Source: Astrothelium macrocarpum
Lineage: Eukaryota > Ascomycota > Dothideomycetes > Trypetheliales > Trypetheliaceae
Direction of reading: 5' to 3'
Length of the DNA stretch: 64,000 bases
Assembly (NCBI GenBank): GCA_021030915.1
Contig: JAGEMR010000010.1
Span: 1-64,000 of the forward strand
The position numbers and the translations under genes were made by a program. The notes below the pieces were generated by a model, which saw only the letters and a list, made by a program, of their open reading frames with translations, ran no database searches and was not told the origin of the DNA. The stretch's first letter is position 1. Every line of letters begins with the position of its first letter. Shown here piece after piece: positions 34,292 through 45,364 of this stretch.

Positions 34292-35565
34292 ATGGCCTCA
34301 GCTGGTCGAATCCTCAGTCGTTCAGCTTTACGCTCTACACCAGTAACCTCTTCCATGCGAACTCACGCTTTACACGATGCACATTTCGCTGTTCCGCGAC
34401 AAATCTTTTCCCAAAACTCTCGCCGTGGATACGCAAGCGAGCACTCACCCCGACCCAAAATCAGCACTGGACCCTATTGGAGCCTAGGCCTTCTCGTCGT
34501 GAGCGGAGCAGGCTTTTATGCATACTCGCAAACTAAGACGCCACTTAAGAAGGAGATCGCCAAGCAAGACATTACACAGAGTCAAAGAAACGAGAAGGAA
34601 CAGACAGCCAATGTGTTCGTGCCAACAAAGGAAGATTATCAGAAGGTCTACGATGCGGTTGCAGAGAAATTAATTGAGGAAGATGAATATGATGATGGAA
34701 GCTACGGGCCAGTTGTTCTGAGGTTAGGCTGGCATGCCAGCGGAACGTAAGTAACCACCCACGGGAGCCCCCATACTAGATCTGCCCTCTTCCCTCTTCA
34801 GCTGCTTCTCGTGCACTATTATGATATGTAATCTCCAAACTGACTCCTTCTCCCAGCTACGACGCCGAAACCGGCACCGGTGGCTCCAACGGCGCCACCA
34901 TGCGCTTCGCCCCCGAAGGCGACCACGGCGCCAATGCCGGCCTCCAAAACGCCCGCAACTTCCTCGAGTCCATCAAAGCCTCCTTCCCCTGGATCTCCTA
35001 CTCCGACCTGTGGACGCTCGCCGCTGTCTGCGCCGTGCAGGAGATGCAAGGCCCCGCGGTGCCCTGGCGCCCGGGACGCCAAGACCGCGACGTAGGCTTC
35101 TGTACCCCCGACGGACGCCTCCCTGACGGTGCGAAGGGCGCGGATCATCTGCGTGCCATCTTTGGGAGGATGGGGTTCGATGATCGCGAGATTGTGGCGT
35201 TGAGTGGGGCGCATGCGCTGGGGAGGTGTCATACTGATCGGAGTGGGTTTGAGGGGCCGTGGACGTTTAGTCCGACGGTGGTGACGAATGAGTATTTTAA
35301 GTTGTTGAAGGATGCCGAGTGGCGGTGGAAGCGGTGGGATGGGAACAGGCAATATGAGGATAGCGATACGGGGACTCTGATGATGTTACCGACGGATATG
35401 GCGTTGATGAAGGATGAGAAGTTTAGGCCGCATGTGAAGAGGTATGCGGAGGATGAAGGGGTCTTCTTCAAGGAGTTCTCGGAGGTTCTGTGTAAGCTGT
35501 TTGAACTTGGCGTGCCTTTTATGACGGGGGAAGATTCAAGGATGGTGTTTAAGAGGAGCGAGTGA
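34292..35565 (+). CDS. CCP1: Mitochondrial cytochrome c peroxidase
   Basis: Exons 34292-34746 and 34857-35565 give 387 residues. A basic mitochondrial presequence is followed by a membrane stretch (YWSLGLLVVSGAGFYAYS), the bipartite signal that sends the enzyme to the intermembrane space. Catalytic residues are all present: distal Arg144, Trp147 and His148 in LRLGWHASGT, proximal haem ligand His271 in SGAHALGRCH, and the radical-forming Trp287 in FEGPWTF. The spacing His-to-Trp of 16 equals that of the yeast enzyme. It reduces hydrogen peroxide with electrons from cytochrome c. Exon 2 is GC-rich in its first half. No lesion. Confidence 0.96.
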
Positions 35566-36118
35566 GGTAATTGCGAAGGTGAGGATGGAAAGGAAAACAT
35601 TGAGCTGGAGTTAATGGCCGTGAGACTTTCTGCTTGTTGCTTCTGCCATGGGTCATCTTGAGCGTAACGATTATAGAAATAGGCATGGAACCTTACTAGA
35701 TATAGAGCTCTTTCCAATCATGAAAGCAATTTCGCCATCTTTCCATGGGTACCATTTCATCCATCTCTCGTAGCTTAGTTCTTAGATTAATCAAGCTTTT
35801 CAACCTTTACATATCACTACCGATCTTTGATCTATCAGCGTTTGACATTGTGCAACTCCGTGTTATGTCTCTGAAGCAAGTAGAGTGCGCATTACAACTG
35901 CCCCATGATACGAATTGTTACCATTTCTTTTATTTTTGAAGAGTTTTCAGCTACTTTTTGGGCCCGTGGTAGTACGTGAGAAATGATAGGAATCATCGTT
36001 CCATCTGGCGTAATAACTATACAAGGGAATCCGAGTCAGATACGGTTTCGCTGTAAACAGAAAAGGCGAATTGGACTGGCGAAATGCAAATTCGCCACTC
36101 ATTTCCAGTATTTTCCAC
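35566..36118. other. Intergenic, no supported gene
   Basis: Convergent 3' regions of the peroxidase gene and the small secreted protein gene. A 64-codon frame at 35745-35939 has no support. Confidence 0.4.
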
Positions 36119-36589
36119 CTAAATTTTTCTTGATAAAGAGCGGTCAGAGCCGCTAATATCAGAACCGCCGTTTTCAGAATCGTCACTTGATCCAGCTGCA
36201 GGACCGGTCTGAACACGTTGCGTACACCAGGCTGTTGGGGGTATCCGTAAAAAAGCGTCTGCCTCACGTTGTTCGCACACGCAGCCCTCAGCACATTGCC
36301 TACCGAAGGATTTTGTTAAATGACGTATTGAGCTGGCGCAGACCAGGGACCATGAGATTCCATCAGGCTCACAAGACGATATCATAAACTCGGTATACTC
36401 CGGCCAGTCTGGCTGTGGACAACGATTGATAGGATAGCTGACTGCTGGTTTTTTTAAAATGTTTCCTCTACCAGCCAAGGCTGTATTTTTTTCCGGAGGA
36501 ATGGAGTGCTTTTCTTCGACAATTTGAGCCTTTGAAAGAACTGTCACCAAAAATAAAAGAAATAAATGATCAATAATTGAGGGTTTCAT
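36119..36589 (-). CDS. Small secreted Cys-rich protein
   Basis: A single exon of 156 residues on the minus strand. An N-terminal signal peptide (IIDHLFLLFLVTVLSKAQ) is followed by a mature part with seven Cys residues between about 57 and 119 (NRCPQPDWPEY, SSCEPDG, LVCASS, RQCAEGCVCEQ, WCTQ) and a Ser/Asp/Gly-rich tail. Cys spacing and size are those of secreted fungal proteins that act at the cell surface or on a host, but no family is recognised. An odd number of Cys in the mature part suggests one is free or paired between molecules. It lies at the edge of the accessory block. No intron is needed. Confidence 0.6.
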   Translation of the reverse strand: MKPSIIDHLFLLFLVTVLSKAQIVEEKHSIPPEKNTALAGRGNILKKPAVSYPINRCPQPDWPEYTEFMISSCEPDGISWSLVCASSIRHLTKSFGRQCAEGCVCEQREADAFLRIPPTAWCTQRVQTGPAAGSSDDSENGGSDISGSDRSLSRKI

Positions 36590-37449
36590 CGTTCTCCAGG
36601 TATCAACAGCGATGAATCGATAGTCTCATGAATACCAGTGAAGAGACAGTTCGAGCAGCTACTGCTGGCTTTCTTATGAAAAGAAAAGAGGGGAAAAGGG
36701 AAGGAAAACAGGAGTAAAAGAGAACAAATAGGGACAAGGAAGGCGGAGCGGAAATATGGAAAGAAAAAAATGTATAGAGGATTGACAACGTACCATTTGA
36801 GTTACGTCTCGGTCCGTATCAGGAGGGTCCCCACCCGTTGTGAGACGTCATGCGCCTTTTTTTTTTTTGGATTACGTTTCCCGTGAATGAAGTACCCACT
36901 TTAGATATTTATTTTTCGATAACCTACCTAAGGTAGTGCCGGAATCTCCTGAATGACTTAATTGCAGTGTGATGTTGCAATCTACTCTGGTTTGATTTGT
37001 CCTGAAAGAACGCAAAGGTGTTCTGTCTCTTTTTAATAGCACACTTGTGTGTTTCCATACCAATACCTCTCACTAACGAGATCCTCTTACATTGTCCTGT
37101 GAACAATATTGACTTTCAATTATCCCACAAGAATAGCTAAGGCTTTAGAGGATAGGATATGGCATTTGCTGCTGTGAACCCAAATTCGCGAAATTTGTGC
37201 TGGGGAATCGGGGTCCGTTTTTGCGAATTTTGGTCCGAGTTTGCCGTGAAAACCAACTCAGATTTGCTTACTAACCGCTTACATATAGAAATAAATGAAT
37301 CTGGTCGGTGCCTGGGACTCTACTTGTTCTTACAGTCTGTAGCTAAATCTGCAAGCTTTCACCACCATCTCAACTTTCATTGCCATACATTTAACTAGTC
37401 TAAACTTAATCTCTATTCCGAAAGCTTTTGGAATAAAAGCTATGACCTG
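36590..37449. other. Intergenic with repeat copy F
   Basis: An A/G-rich stretch (36660-36775), a poly-T run near 36858-36868, and a CTACCTAAGGTAG near-palindrome at about 36926. Repeat copy F is at 37196-37250. Confidence 0.45.
37196..37250 (-). repeat. Dispersed repeat end motif, copy F
   Basis: TGTGCTGGGGAATCGGGGTC followed by a Tyr/Val-type GC-poor stretch ending GTTTGCCG. It matches the reverse complement of the tandem units at 12458-12606 better than copies A-D. Confidence 0.65.
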
Positions 37450-39864
37450 TTGCATGGGCTCCGAGACGACGAGATGGATCATCTTCCTCCACCGCTGATT
37501 CCAGTCGAGAGCCTAAGCAGAGGCCTAAGAATTCCTTGCTGTTGTGACCCCCATGGTTTTGATGGAGGCTCCTTCGCGACATATCCTGAGAGGAAAGGCT
37601 TCACACTTCTCAGGACTATCTCGGAATACGAATTTTCAGCGATTATGACCTGGCGTGGCTCGAGGCCCACCAAAGATCAATTTAACGAGATCTTACAGCA
37701 GTGGTTGTTCTTTGGACTCGTTCAGTCCGTCGCCACTGCATATGGCTGTGAGTTTGACAGTCAGGTCCTGCTCGAAGACGTGAGTTGCGGCGATGGACGG
37801 GAATTGACTCTTGGGAGGCTACCGCAGCTCGTCGCAGAATGGATGGAAGCGGCCTCGAGACAAGATGGGACTATTCGGAAAAATCAGTACCGGGAGGTGC
37901 AATGGCTTCTGAGTTACGCGTGCAGCTTCTACCAGTTCAGCTTTACCGCGGTTTTCTCGCTTGTGCATCTCCCAGACGGAGTACTTCCAGAACAGCAGGC
38001 TCTCACAGACCGCAATCTAGACATTTTATTGCTTTCTCTTCTGGAATCCCTCGACTATGCAAGCAGGTTCATTCGCTTCGAAGGCCATCCTCCAGCTTCT
38101 TATGTTGTAGTTGACACCACCAACAGCTGTTTCTCGATGGACGATATTATTCAATGCCTTGGATGGTGCCCCAGCGAGAGGCGAATGCTACGTCTCTTCC
38201 TCGACATGACATCGTGGCATTTTGTGAGCCTCCTGAAGCGCCCAGTAATGGCGATTCCTCATAAGAACTGCACAGTGACCAAATGTCTGGCAGCGATAGT
38301 CGATACAGCATCATATCAAACCCAACATACGACCAGCTGTGTCGGATGTAGTCACATCGTTGTTGACTTGGTCCAATTGAACGCTATTCTAAACGATGGG
38401 GCTATACCGCGAGTTTCCTTGAAGGCTGACTTCGACTGAACTACTCGTCTGGAAGTCGTAGATAGAGGAGATTATGTGGCCATCTCACATGTTTGGTCCG
38501 ATGGGCTTGGCCACCCCTCTGGTATCAACTCGCTTCCATTATGCCAGTTGAAGCGGCTGCAAAGCCTGGTCACAGATATCGGATTACCAGAGCCTCTCTT
38601 TTGGATTGACTCGCTTCTGGTGCCGCCAACTAAGAGCAGAGAAAAAACATTGGCTCTTGGGCGTTTGGCCGATACTTACCGGTTTGCTAGACACGTGCTT
38701 GTCCTTGATACAGAGTTGCTCGATGTGTCTTCATCCTGTAGTGTTGAGGAGCAACTGTTCAGGATCGGCCTATCAAAATGGATGCGCCGTCTCTGGACCC
38801 TCGAAGAAGGTGTCGTTGCTCGACGAAGCCTGCTCTTCCAATTCTCAGATCGAGCAATGCCGTTATCAACACCTCGTCACACTTTCTGTCACCAAGTTAG
38901 CCAGTGTGCAACGGCACTTCTCGATGCGCTTCTGCCAACTGAGAGGAGTCTCTTTTCAATTCTGCCCGCCCTTCGCTTCCGATCCACCACTCATTCAAAC
39001 GACGAACCGCTGTGCTTAGGACATCTTCTCAATTTGGACGTATCAAGCATTCTCAGGACCACAGATCGCGATACGCGCATGGCTGAGCTCTATCGTGTAT
39101 TGAGACGTGCCAATCAAACATTCACTACCGAATACCTCTTCTCACGCACTGAAAAGCTAAATTTGCCGTCACTGAGATGGGCACCGGCATCATTTATGGA
39201 CCTGAATTCCAGTCGAGTCACGGACATACCGCGGCCACGAGCAGACAACTATGTTAACGCGGTTTTTGGGAATGAAGGATTGATTTTCAGCGGGTTACAG
39301 GCGCACTATTTACATATCCCCAAAAAGACTTTGATGAAGAAGTGCCTTATCGGTATTCTCGATTCTTTCCCCTACATTCTCCGTCCATCGTTCATCGATG
39401 ATGGTGATCAGCCTAGAATTAATAGCCGTGCGCCTCTACGTTCATTTCAACGACTGTTTATAGACATTGAGCCTTCTGTACATTGGAGCAAGTCATGGTT
39501 CGATATATACAACAATGAGATCAGAGAGTCGTGGGTACTATTGCACGAGTCTTCGTTCAGAGGAGTTATGGTTGCCATAAATCGTTTAGACCCACCGGGA
39601 TCATTTTCGGATGATTCAAAGATCTATGCCTCTTGGATCGGGCACATCGACATTATAGAGATGAAAGAGCCCGAAGATCCCTCCAATATCATACCTGGAG
39701 CAATCAAGAGAATGGTCGGACGCATGGGAAATAATACCTTCGATGATAATAGCGCAATTTCAAAAAGTCGGGAAATGATCAAGGAAGTGTTCGACGAAAA
39801 GCTCTGTACTTTTGTAGATAAGATTGGCTATCTGGGTGATCGTATAACCTGGTGCATTGATTAG
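37450..39864 (+). pseudogene. HET-domain gene interrupted by one TGA
   Basis: One frame runs from 37450 to 39864 with a single stop, TGA at 38437-38439. Before it lies a 329-residue N-terminal region (IPCCCDPHGFDGGSFATYP, ILQQWLFFGLVQSV) known from long HET proteins. Right after it the HET domain continues in the same frame: LEVVDRGDYVAISHVWSDGLGHP, SLPLCQLKRLQSL, LFWIDSLLVPP and MRRLWTLEEGVVARRSLLF. No intron of usual size and phase removes the stop. Without it the product would be about 804 residues. Either the gene is freshly broken or the base is wrong in the assembly. The 3' part starts with an internal ATG at 38476, too late to keep a whole HET domain. Confidence 0.82.
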
Positions 39865-40489
39865 ATTGCATTGTGCATGAGCCTTCCCAAAGTCGGAAAG
39901 TACACGCCGTTCACCAGTCTACATTTCGTGTGTATCAGTAGCATCACTTTATCAATGGCTTTTCTGTGCCTATAACAAAACCGCAAACATACTATCAGCC
40001 TTGGGCCATCTTTGATTGGGCCTTGCCAGTACGATGTAAGCGCACATCCAAGGCTGTCCAGCTGGACCAAACGTGGGGGGCTGTATTTGCCAGCTCTTCA
40101 GTGTGGCGGTTTCTCATGATGTACGAAACATTAGTTTGCGCTCTCTTCTTTCCTTCAACCAATCCAGACATGTAAGTGGTTCTACAAAGAAACAAGTATG
40201 TCCCGAAAAGTCTACATCGCTTTCGATGTAGACGCACTAGCATCTCCGACAACAACTACATACCAAATCAGGAAGATATGCCAGTTGTTAGAGGTGTCAG
40301 GTAGTTCTAAGAGGCCGGCTTCATCTCTTAAAATGATTGGGTGGTAACGTGCTTACTGAAGCCTGGCAACCTTGCGCTTCCGCTCAGGTACGATTGCTTA
40401 GCTAGCTTCAAAGACAAATCTCCCTAATAAGTCCCATACACTTGTCTTTGTTCGGACTGACAATTGGCTGACCAGATAGGTTCACGCTT
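39865..40489. other. Intergenic or possible 5' exon of the next gene
   Basis: An open stretch at about 39945-40171 ends at a good GTAAGT donor (40172). Joining it to a GATAG acceptor at about 40480 would extend the next gene in frame, but no ATG in frame precedes it, so it is not included in the model. Confidence 0.35.
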
Positions 40490-41674
40490 ATGGCAAGTTC
40501 CAGGTCGCTAAAAAGTCTTGCCCTTGGGCCTGATGCGTTTCTTTTAATTAGCCTTGCGACTTTGCCGGATATGGATTATAACGAATATGCGGACACTCAT
40601 ACTATTTACGGATATCTGCGGCAATCCGTACCTACGCTGGCCGCAATGCAAAGGTGTGCAAAGGCTGCCGTCCAGATGATGCTTCCTGAAACGATGCCAA
40701 TGCTCCCGCGAGAACCTTGGCTTCATGTCATTGGGACTCAATCCCTGGATGGGAAATACCGGATTGCGAAACGATCTCTTATTGCCATAGCCCTAAACAG
40801 CGCCTTCAATCAGAACAAGATACCCGGAGCTACAAATGGCTGCGCTATCGCTCACGTTGAGGTCAACTTCCGCTACGATGACTCGCTTGAGACGATCAGA
40901 CGCCGGCGATGGGACGCTTTGGGCTATGTTTGGTGTGTGAATGTAGGATGTCTCACAAAACAACGAGCCTTGTGGGCTCTTTCTATGCTTAGTGGCGTTT
41001 TCGTAGGCTTGTGCGCATACTGCATCCGAGACTTGGGGCATTTTCGATCCGCTGACGACGGTGATATGCGTAATATGTCAGATATCATACTTGGCGTCTC
41101 GAGGACTCAACGAATACTAGCACGTATCAACCTCAGCCGTCTACCTAGGACCGAAGTTCATAGAGCAGATTTTCTTCGAACACCGCAGTCTTACAGACAC
41201 CGGGAAGGCACTATCTACATCCTTGTTAAGCTCATGGGCGTCCTCTGCATTATTACTCACGTAACGAGCGCATTGAATGGCGACTCGTGGTGCCGATGGG
41301 GTATCGCGGTCCTCCAGCTTCTCTACCTGCTAGTAGGAAAGTTGCGAGTCCCCATAGCGCGGGTCGGCCCGGGGTGTGCCTCTGCGGCTGTTACTAAGAT
41401 CGAGCATGAGCAGACGACGCTAGCAGCTTGTGCCGATGTTGCAAATGATACTGCACAGCTGCAGGAGGTGACCTCAATCATGTTTGACAGCAGTCAGCGT
41501 CTAGAGGACGAACTACACTGGCTGCTCTATCTTTGGAAAGGGCTTGAAAATGGCGTGGCTAAATGGACGTTGGAGCGAGCATATGTTGTTACCAAGCCGA
41601 TTCCACAAGGCTGGAAAGTGGCAAGGGCTTCTGAAGTCATTGAAAGGAAGATTGGATCACATTCCGGTCCTTGA
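40490..41674 (+). CDS. Hypothetical membrane protein next to HET genes
   Basis: One open frame of 394 residues with no known domain. Hydrophobic segments: about 163-185 (ALSMLSGVFVGLCAYCI), 244-265 (IYILVKLMGVLCIITHV) and 272-284 (VLQLLYLLVGKL). A globular, Cys-poor N-terminal half contains MDYNEYADTHTIYGYL, and a C-terminal part carries HWLLYLWKGLENGVAKWTLE. An upstream exon is possible (see 39865-40489). It lies between a broken and an intact HET gene, but a shared role is only suggested by position. Confidence 0.55.
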   Translation: MASSRSLKSLALGPDAFLLISLATLPDMDYNEYADTHTIYGYLRQSVPTLAAMQRCAKAAVQMMLPETMPMLPREPWLHVIGTQSLDGKYRIAKRSLIAIALNSAFNQNKIPGATNGCAIAHVEVNFRYDDSLETIRRRRWDALGYVWCVNVGCLTKQRALWALSMLSGVFVGLCAYCIRDLGHFRSADDGDMRNMSDIILGVSRTQRILARINLSRLPRTEVHRADFLRTPQSYRHREGTIYILVKLMGVLCIITHVTSALNGDSWCRWGIAVLQLLYLLVGKLRVPIARVGPGCASAAVTKIEHEQTTLAACADVANDTAQLQEVTSIMFDSSQRLEDELHWLLYLWKGLENGVAKWTLERAYVVTKPIPQGWKVARASEVIERKIGSHSGP

Positions 41675-42790
41675 GTATGGATGCGGAGTATAGCAGTTCG
41701 AATGTTTTGATGATATGGTTGCAGGGGCGTAAGATTGCAGCAAGCAAATAGAATTTCGTAAACGATTAGTTTAATATAAAATACTTATTAAGACAACCAA
41801 GAAATATATTTAAACTGAAAGGAATATGAATATTTATTTTTTCAATTTAGCAACAGCGTTAAATATGATATGCGAAAGCTAGCTTTACACGTGCTAAATC
41901 CAGGCGCTGTTGCTCACATTTTGGATTTGGTGAGCCGGGCGAACTAAAGCAGCGGTAACTTGAGCCGAAACGGATACCGGATTCCCGAGTATTTAATATT
42001 ATTCTAATAATCATTGCGCTGGGAAATTTTTGTCAGTCTTTGCCGTTTGAGATGTTTCGACCATTTTCGACCCGATCAGGTAAGCATATATATCGATTGT
42101 CTCATCTAATGTCTTAGGAAAGAGATGTACTCGTTTAATTGGGTAAACTTATAGAATCCGCTTCCATATCGTTACCGCTTTTCTTTCAACAAGACTCATT
42201 CATTTCCGAGACGTCCAAATCGCACGCTCGAATAGCTGGTCTGGGGTGTATGTATAATTATCTTTGAAGCAGCCCCAAAATTCGAGAATTGAATTTGCAC
42301 CGGGACTGTATTTCGATAACGATCGGACTGGTGGCTGTGTAGCACCTTGTCCGGATCCGACTCGGAATCGGAAGGAGTGCCAAAACTCAGACGGTCTTGG
42401 CGCCTGTGAATCAGATAATGCGGTTCAGCACTGAAGCTAACTTCGACACAACCATGCGTTCCAACACACGATGACCTCAATAGCTTCCGACGAGACACAG
42501 GTCTGCACTATCACCTCGCTCTCAAGCTCTGAAAGCCGCTGTTGTTCTCTCCGTCAACCAAACGAAAGACGTGATCAATCTCACTACGTCCATGTGGGTC
42601 TTGAGCCCACCATAGCCGATGTCTAGGCCAAGCAGCAGTCTCGATCTGGTCTCCGCTCGTTGAAGGGGAATACGATGAGATAGGAGGGGTACAAAATAAG
42701 ATAGGGCGCAGAGACCCTGGAAATCAAAGCCTGCGCTTTGGCAAGTGGGTTGAGCGTCACTGGCGGAATGAGTACCGGCATAACTGTGGT
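41675..42790. other. Intergenic with repeat copy B
   Basis: AT-rich from 41750 to 41880, then repeat copy B. From 42190 to 42500 there is an open frame on the minus strand without recognisable content. Confidence 0.45.
41884..41991 (+). repeat. Dispersed repeat, copy B
   Basis: Same landmarks as copy A (GAACTAAAGCAGCGG, GCCGAAACGGATACCGGATT); the terminal CAGCACATA is mutated to CGAGTATTT. Confidence 0.75.
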
Positions 42791-44756
42791 CTAAACGATC
42801 TCGATAGACTGAGTCACGTGACCCAAGTCGTCAATAGTCTCTGTGGCTTGGCCAAAGAAGTCACAAGGACCCACCAATCTATACCTATTTGTCGATCGAG
42901 GGTCCTGTTCATCTTTAGGCAAAGGTCTGAGTACGAACGCAGTCTTTGATCCCGCGAACGCCCATACTTCATCACCTTGCTCCACTTCATTTGTACATTT
43001 TCCAAGGCTTTCTTGATTCGTCGAGAAAACCACGTATCTTTGACCCAGATGGCTTCTGGACTTAGTGGCACGTTTTGCATCGTTGGCTGGACCGACCAAT
43101 CGTTCGTCAAAGCCAGAACTGTGACGTTGTTGCCAGTTCATCTCTGTATCGGCATCGTATGCGCCCCATCCTCTCCTATCTTCTTCATAAATGTTCTTTG
43201 TCAGAAAGTTCGAGAATTCCGGATTGTGTATGAGGCCATCGAAAGTGTAGTCTCCTGGCGCATATGTGGTGATTTGTTCTCCTAGGTATTTGCCTTGAAG
43301 ATGGAGAATGCCGGGTCCACTTGGATTATCTCCACTGAGGTCTTCCCATTCTTTTAGACTAGTTCGATGTACTGGGAGCCTCAGAGGCTTGCTGAAATCC
43401 AGGCTCCACGAGGGTAATTTGTGTTCATTCTGCTGGCTTGTCCCTACAGCAGCACAAAGCAGACTGGCGGAATTCCCTTTTTGCAAGAGAAGATTAGTGA
43501 CGGAAGCGTAGAGCTCACGAATAGTGAGGTTGTAGTCTGGCTGCAGTGATTCTTGCTCATTAGCGGGAAGAAGGCTGCGAAGCCCGTAGACATGGTCGTG
43601 TACGATGCTTGCACGTCTATAACTTGCGAACTGGAGAACCCGTAACAGTTCCATGCTGCCTGTCAGACGTAGTGTCGCCATTGAGAGAAATTCGTCTCTT
43701 AGCATGCATATCTCTTGAGCGCGGTCCACTCCTTTACCTACTTCTGGAGACCAGCCTACTCTCCGCGATTCCTGAAAACGGAAACCTCGATCTAACCAGT
43801 CCCAAAAAACTGTTGCGATGGAGGCGCCGCCATCTACCCAGTCTTGTAAAATTGTGTCGAGGGAGAGGAGAGGAACCTGGTGTCTACCAAAGATACAGAT
43901 CGGATCTTTTCGCGACAGCGCAATCTCTTGCACAACCCATACTCTCATCCAATATTCGTGAGTGGCCAGCCAGGTGAGCATAGATGTAGCTATTCTCTGG
44001 TTTTGCTGACCCGGACCATCAAGATGGTCTTCAAACCCCGTGTCCCTCATGAGTCGGAATGCGTCAAAGGTATGATTCACTCCGTGTCTCGAATGGCGCG
44101 ATCGGCGGAGAAAGAGATGATGCCACAATGACCCCCACAGACCGCGGGCCAACAATTTCAGCACGCGTGCATTCTCTGGAAGGTAAGGGGTCGGTGACCA
44201 ACTGCCATTAGCCCACTTCTCGTCTGGACAACCGAGTGAGATCCAAGTCTGCCCGCCTTGCCTATAAATCCTGCCCATCAATGCCACCTGTTTGCTCTTT
44301 TCGCTTTTGTTTTTTTGATCGATGCAAAGCGCGTCAGCCCAAATGGCGACCGTCTTGAATCTGGAGCGAAGTGCTCGTAGGGCTGTGAATAGGCTTGTTG
44401 AGACGTCGATAGTCTGTTTGTTGACTCTTATCGTTCTTGTGTTCTTTGAGCTGCCCCATGTGTAAGATAAGGTATCGTATCTAGGTCTGAGGAGTCGGTC
44501 AAGCGAAACCACTTTTAATCTGCACGATATGTCATCATCCCATTGTCCAGGTTTCCATAGATCTCCGACGTTTTTGTATGATACAAACGGGTTGTTCGCA
44601 ACACTTGGAAAAGCTTATGTATAGCATGGGTATACTGTATAGTGCCGATGATGCGTGCCAAATACATGGCTCCGTTCGGTTACTTATATAAAAAGAGCTC
44701 TGATTGATATCACCACTTTCGCTAGCTTCTTTCATTCTTATGAAATCGCTGTCCAA
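42791..44756 (-). CDS. HET-domain protein (heterokaryon incompatibility family)
   Basis: The main frame is open on the minus strand from 44613 to 42791. HET-domain landmarks are RYDTLSYTWGSS, VAIWADALCIDQKNKSEKSKQVALMGRIYR, TWISLG and YWMRVWVVQEIALSRKDPICIFG. The later part has VHDHVYGLRSLLP, LQPDYNLTIRELYAS, LPSWSLDFSKPLRLP and a C-terminal VWAFAGSKTAFVLRPL. No in-frame ATG exists near the 5' end of this frame. A small first exon 44756-44684 with GTAACC donor and an AAG acceptor at 44614 would give 631 residues in frame; both sites are weak, so the N-terminus is tentative. Role as for other HET proteins: cytosolic trigger of incompatibility. Confidence 0.85.
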
Positions 44757-45000
44757 TTATGATGATGTATGGTTATTCTCGTGGATGAGTGAGAAGTGCA
44801 AGGCTAAAACACCAGAGTGAGTGTACGCACAGTCACAGACCTAACAGTCAGCACAATACTTGCACACGATTAATGAGGCTAGACGTACCAAATCGATTTC
44901 TCACAGCTGAGATTGAACAAGAGCAGCCCGGTCTACCGCTAATTAAATAGCAGCTCCGTTTACGTTCGGCTCTACGAAACAGAGAAGTTGAAGCGGAGAT

Positions 45001-45330
45001 GGAACGCCTTTTTACTTTTTCTACCCCACGCGGCCCCTGCACGCCCTTCATCCTCACGCGCAGGGTTGCGGTCGATAGTTTATCCTATCGAGATTATCTG
45101 ATAATAGGGCTATCAGCTGATAGCCAATTATCACGATAACTATCCGATAGTCGGCGATAGTTCGGGATAATTTTGGAGATATGAGCCAAATTTCTGACCC
45201 TAACTCTAACCGCAACCCTGCTCACGCGTTTCCTGCCCCTACGCGTCCTTCATCTCTACGCGCCCTCTACCCATACGCCTCCACTACTTCGACGCACTCT
45301 TTGTTCCTACACACGCTTCGCTTTTTGTAG
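45001..45330. repeat. 17-bp minisatellite (inverted relative to 12161-12329), split by a MITE
   Basis: Units such as CCCCTACGCGTCCTTCA and TCTCTACGCGCCCTCTA repeat every 17 bp on both sides of 45061-45220. They are the reverse complement of the minisatellite at 12161-12329. Units decay outwards. Confidence 0.8.
45061..45220. mobile_element. hAT-like MITE, 160 bp, with 8-bp target-site duplication
   Basis: The ends are perfect 12-bp inverted repeats, CAGGGTTGCGGT at 45061-45072 and its complement at 45209-45220. The 8-bp direct repeat CTCACGCG flanks it exactly, at 45053-45060 and 45221-45228. CAGGG-type ends and an 8-bp duplication are hallmarks of the hAT superfamily. The interior has no coding capacity and is packed with GATAG/CTATC inverted motifs, including the palindrome GGCTATCAGCTGATAGCC at about 45108-45125. 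Confidence 0.9.
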
Positions 45331-45364
45331 CAAATAAGATTTGTGAAAATTGAATTTTATGTAT

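Noticed and set aside
38476..39864. Second half of the broken HET gene as an independent gene starting at 38476
   Set aside because: The ATG lies inside the first conserved HET strand, after the start of the domain, and the preceding codons match the family in the same frame.
45061..45180. Structured RNA gene suggested by strong hairpins
   Set aside because: The hairpins are better explained as internal inverted repeats of the MITE, which has exact ends and a target duplication.
45181..45220. Telomere-like CCCTAACTCTAACC sequence
   Set aside because: Only two irregular units, lying inside the right end of the MITE. No tandem telomeric array.
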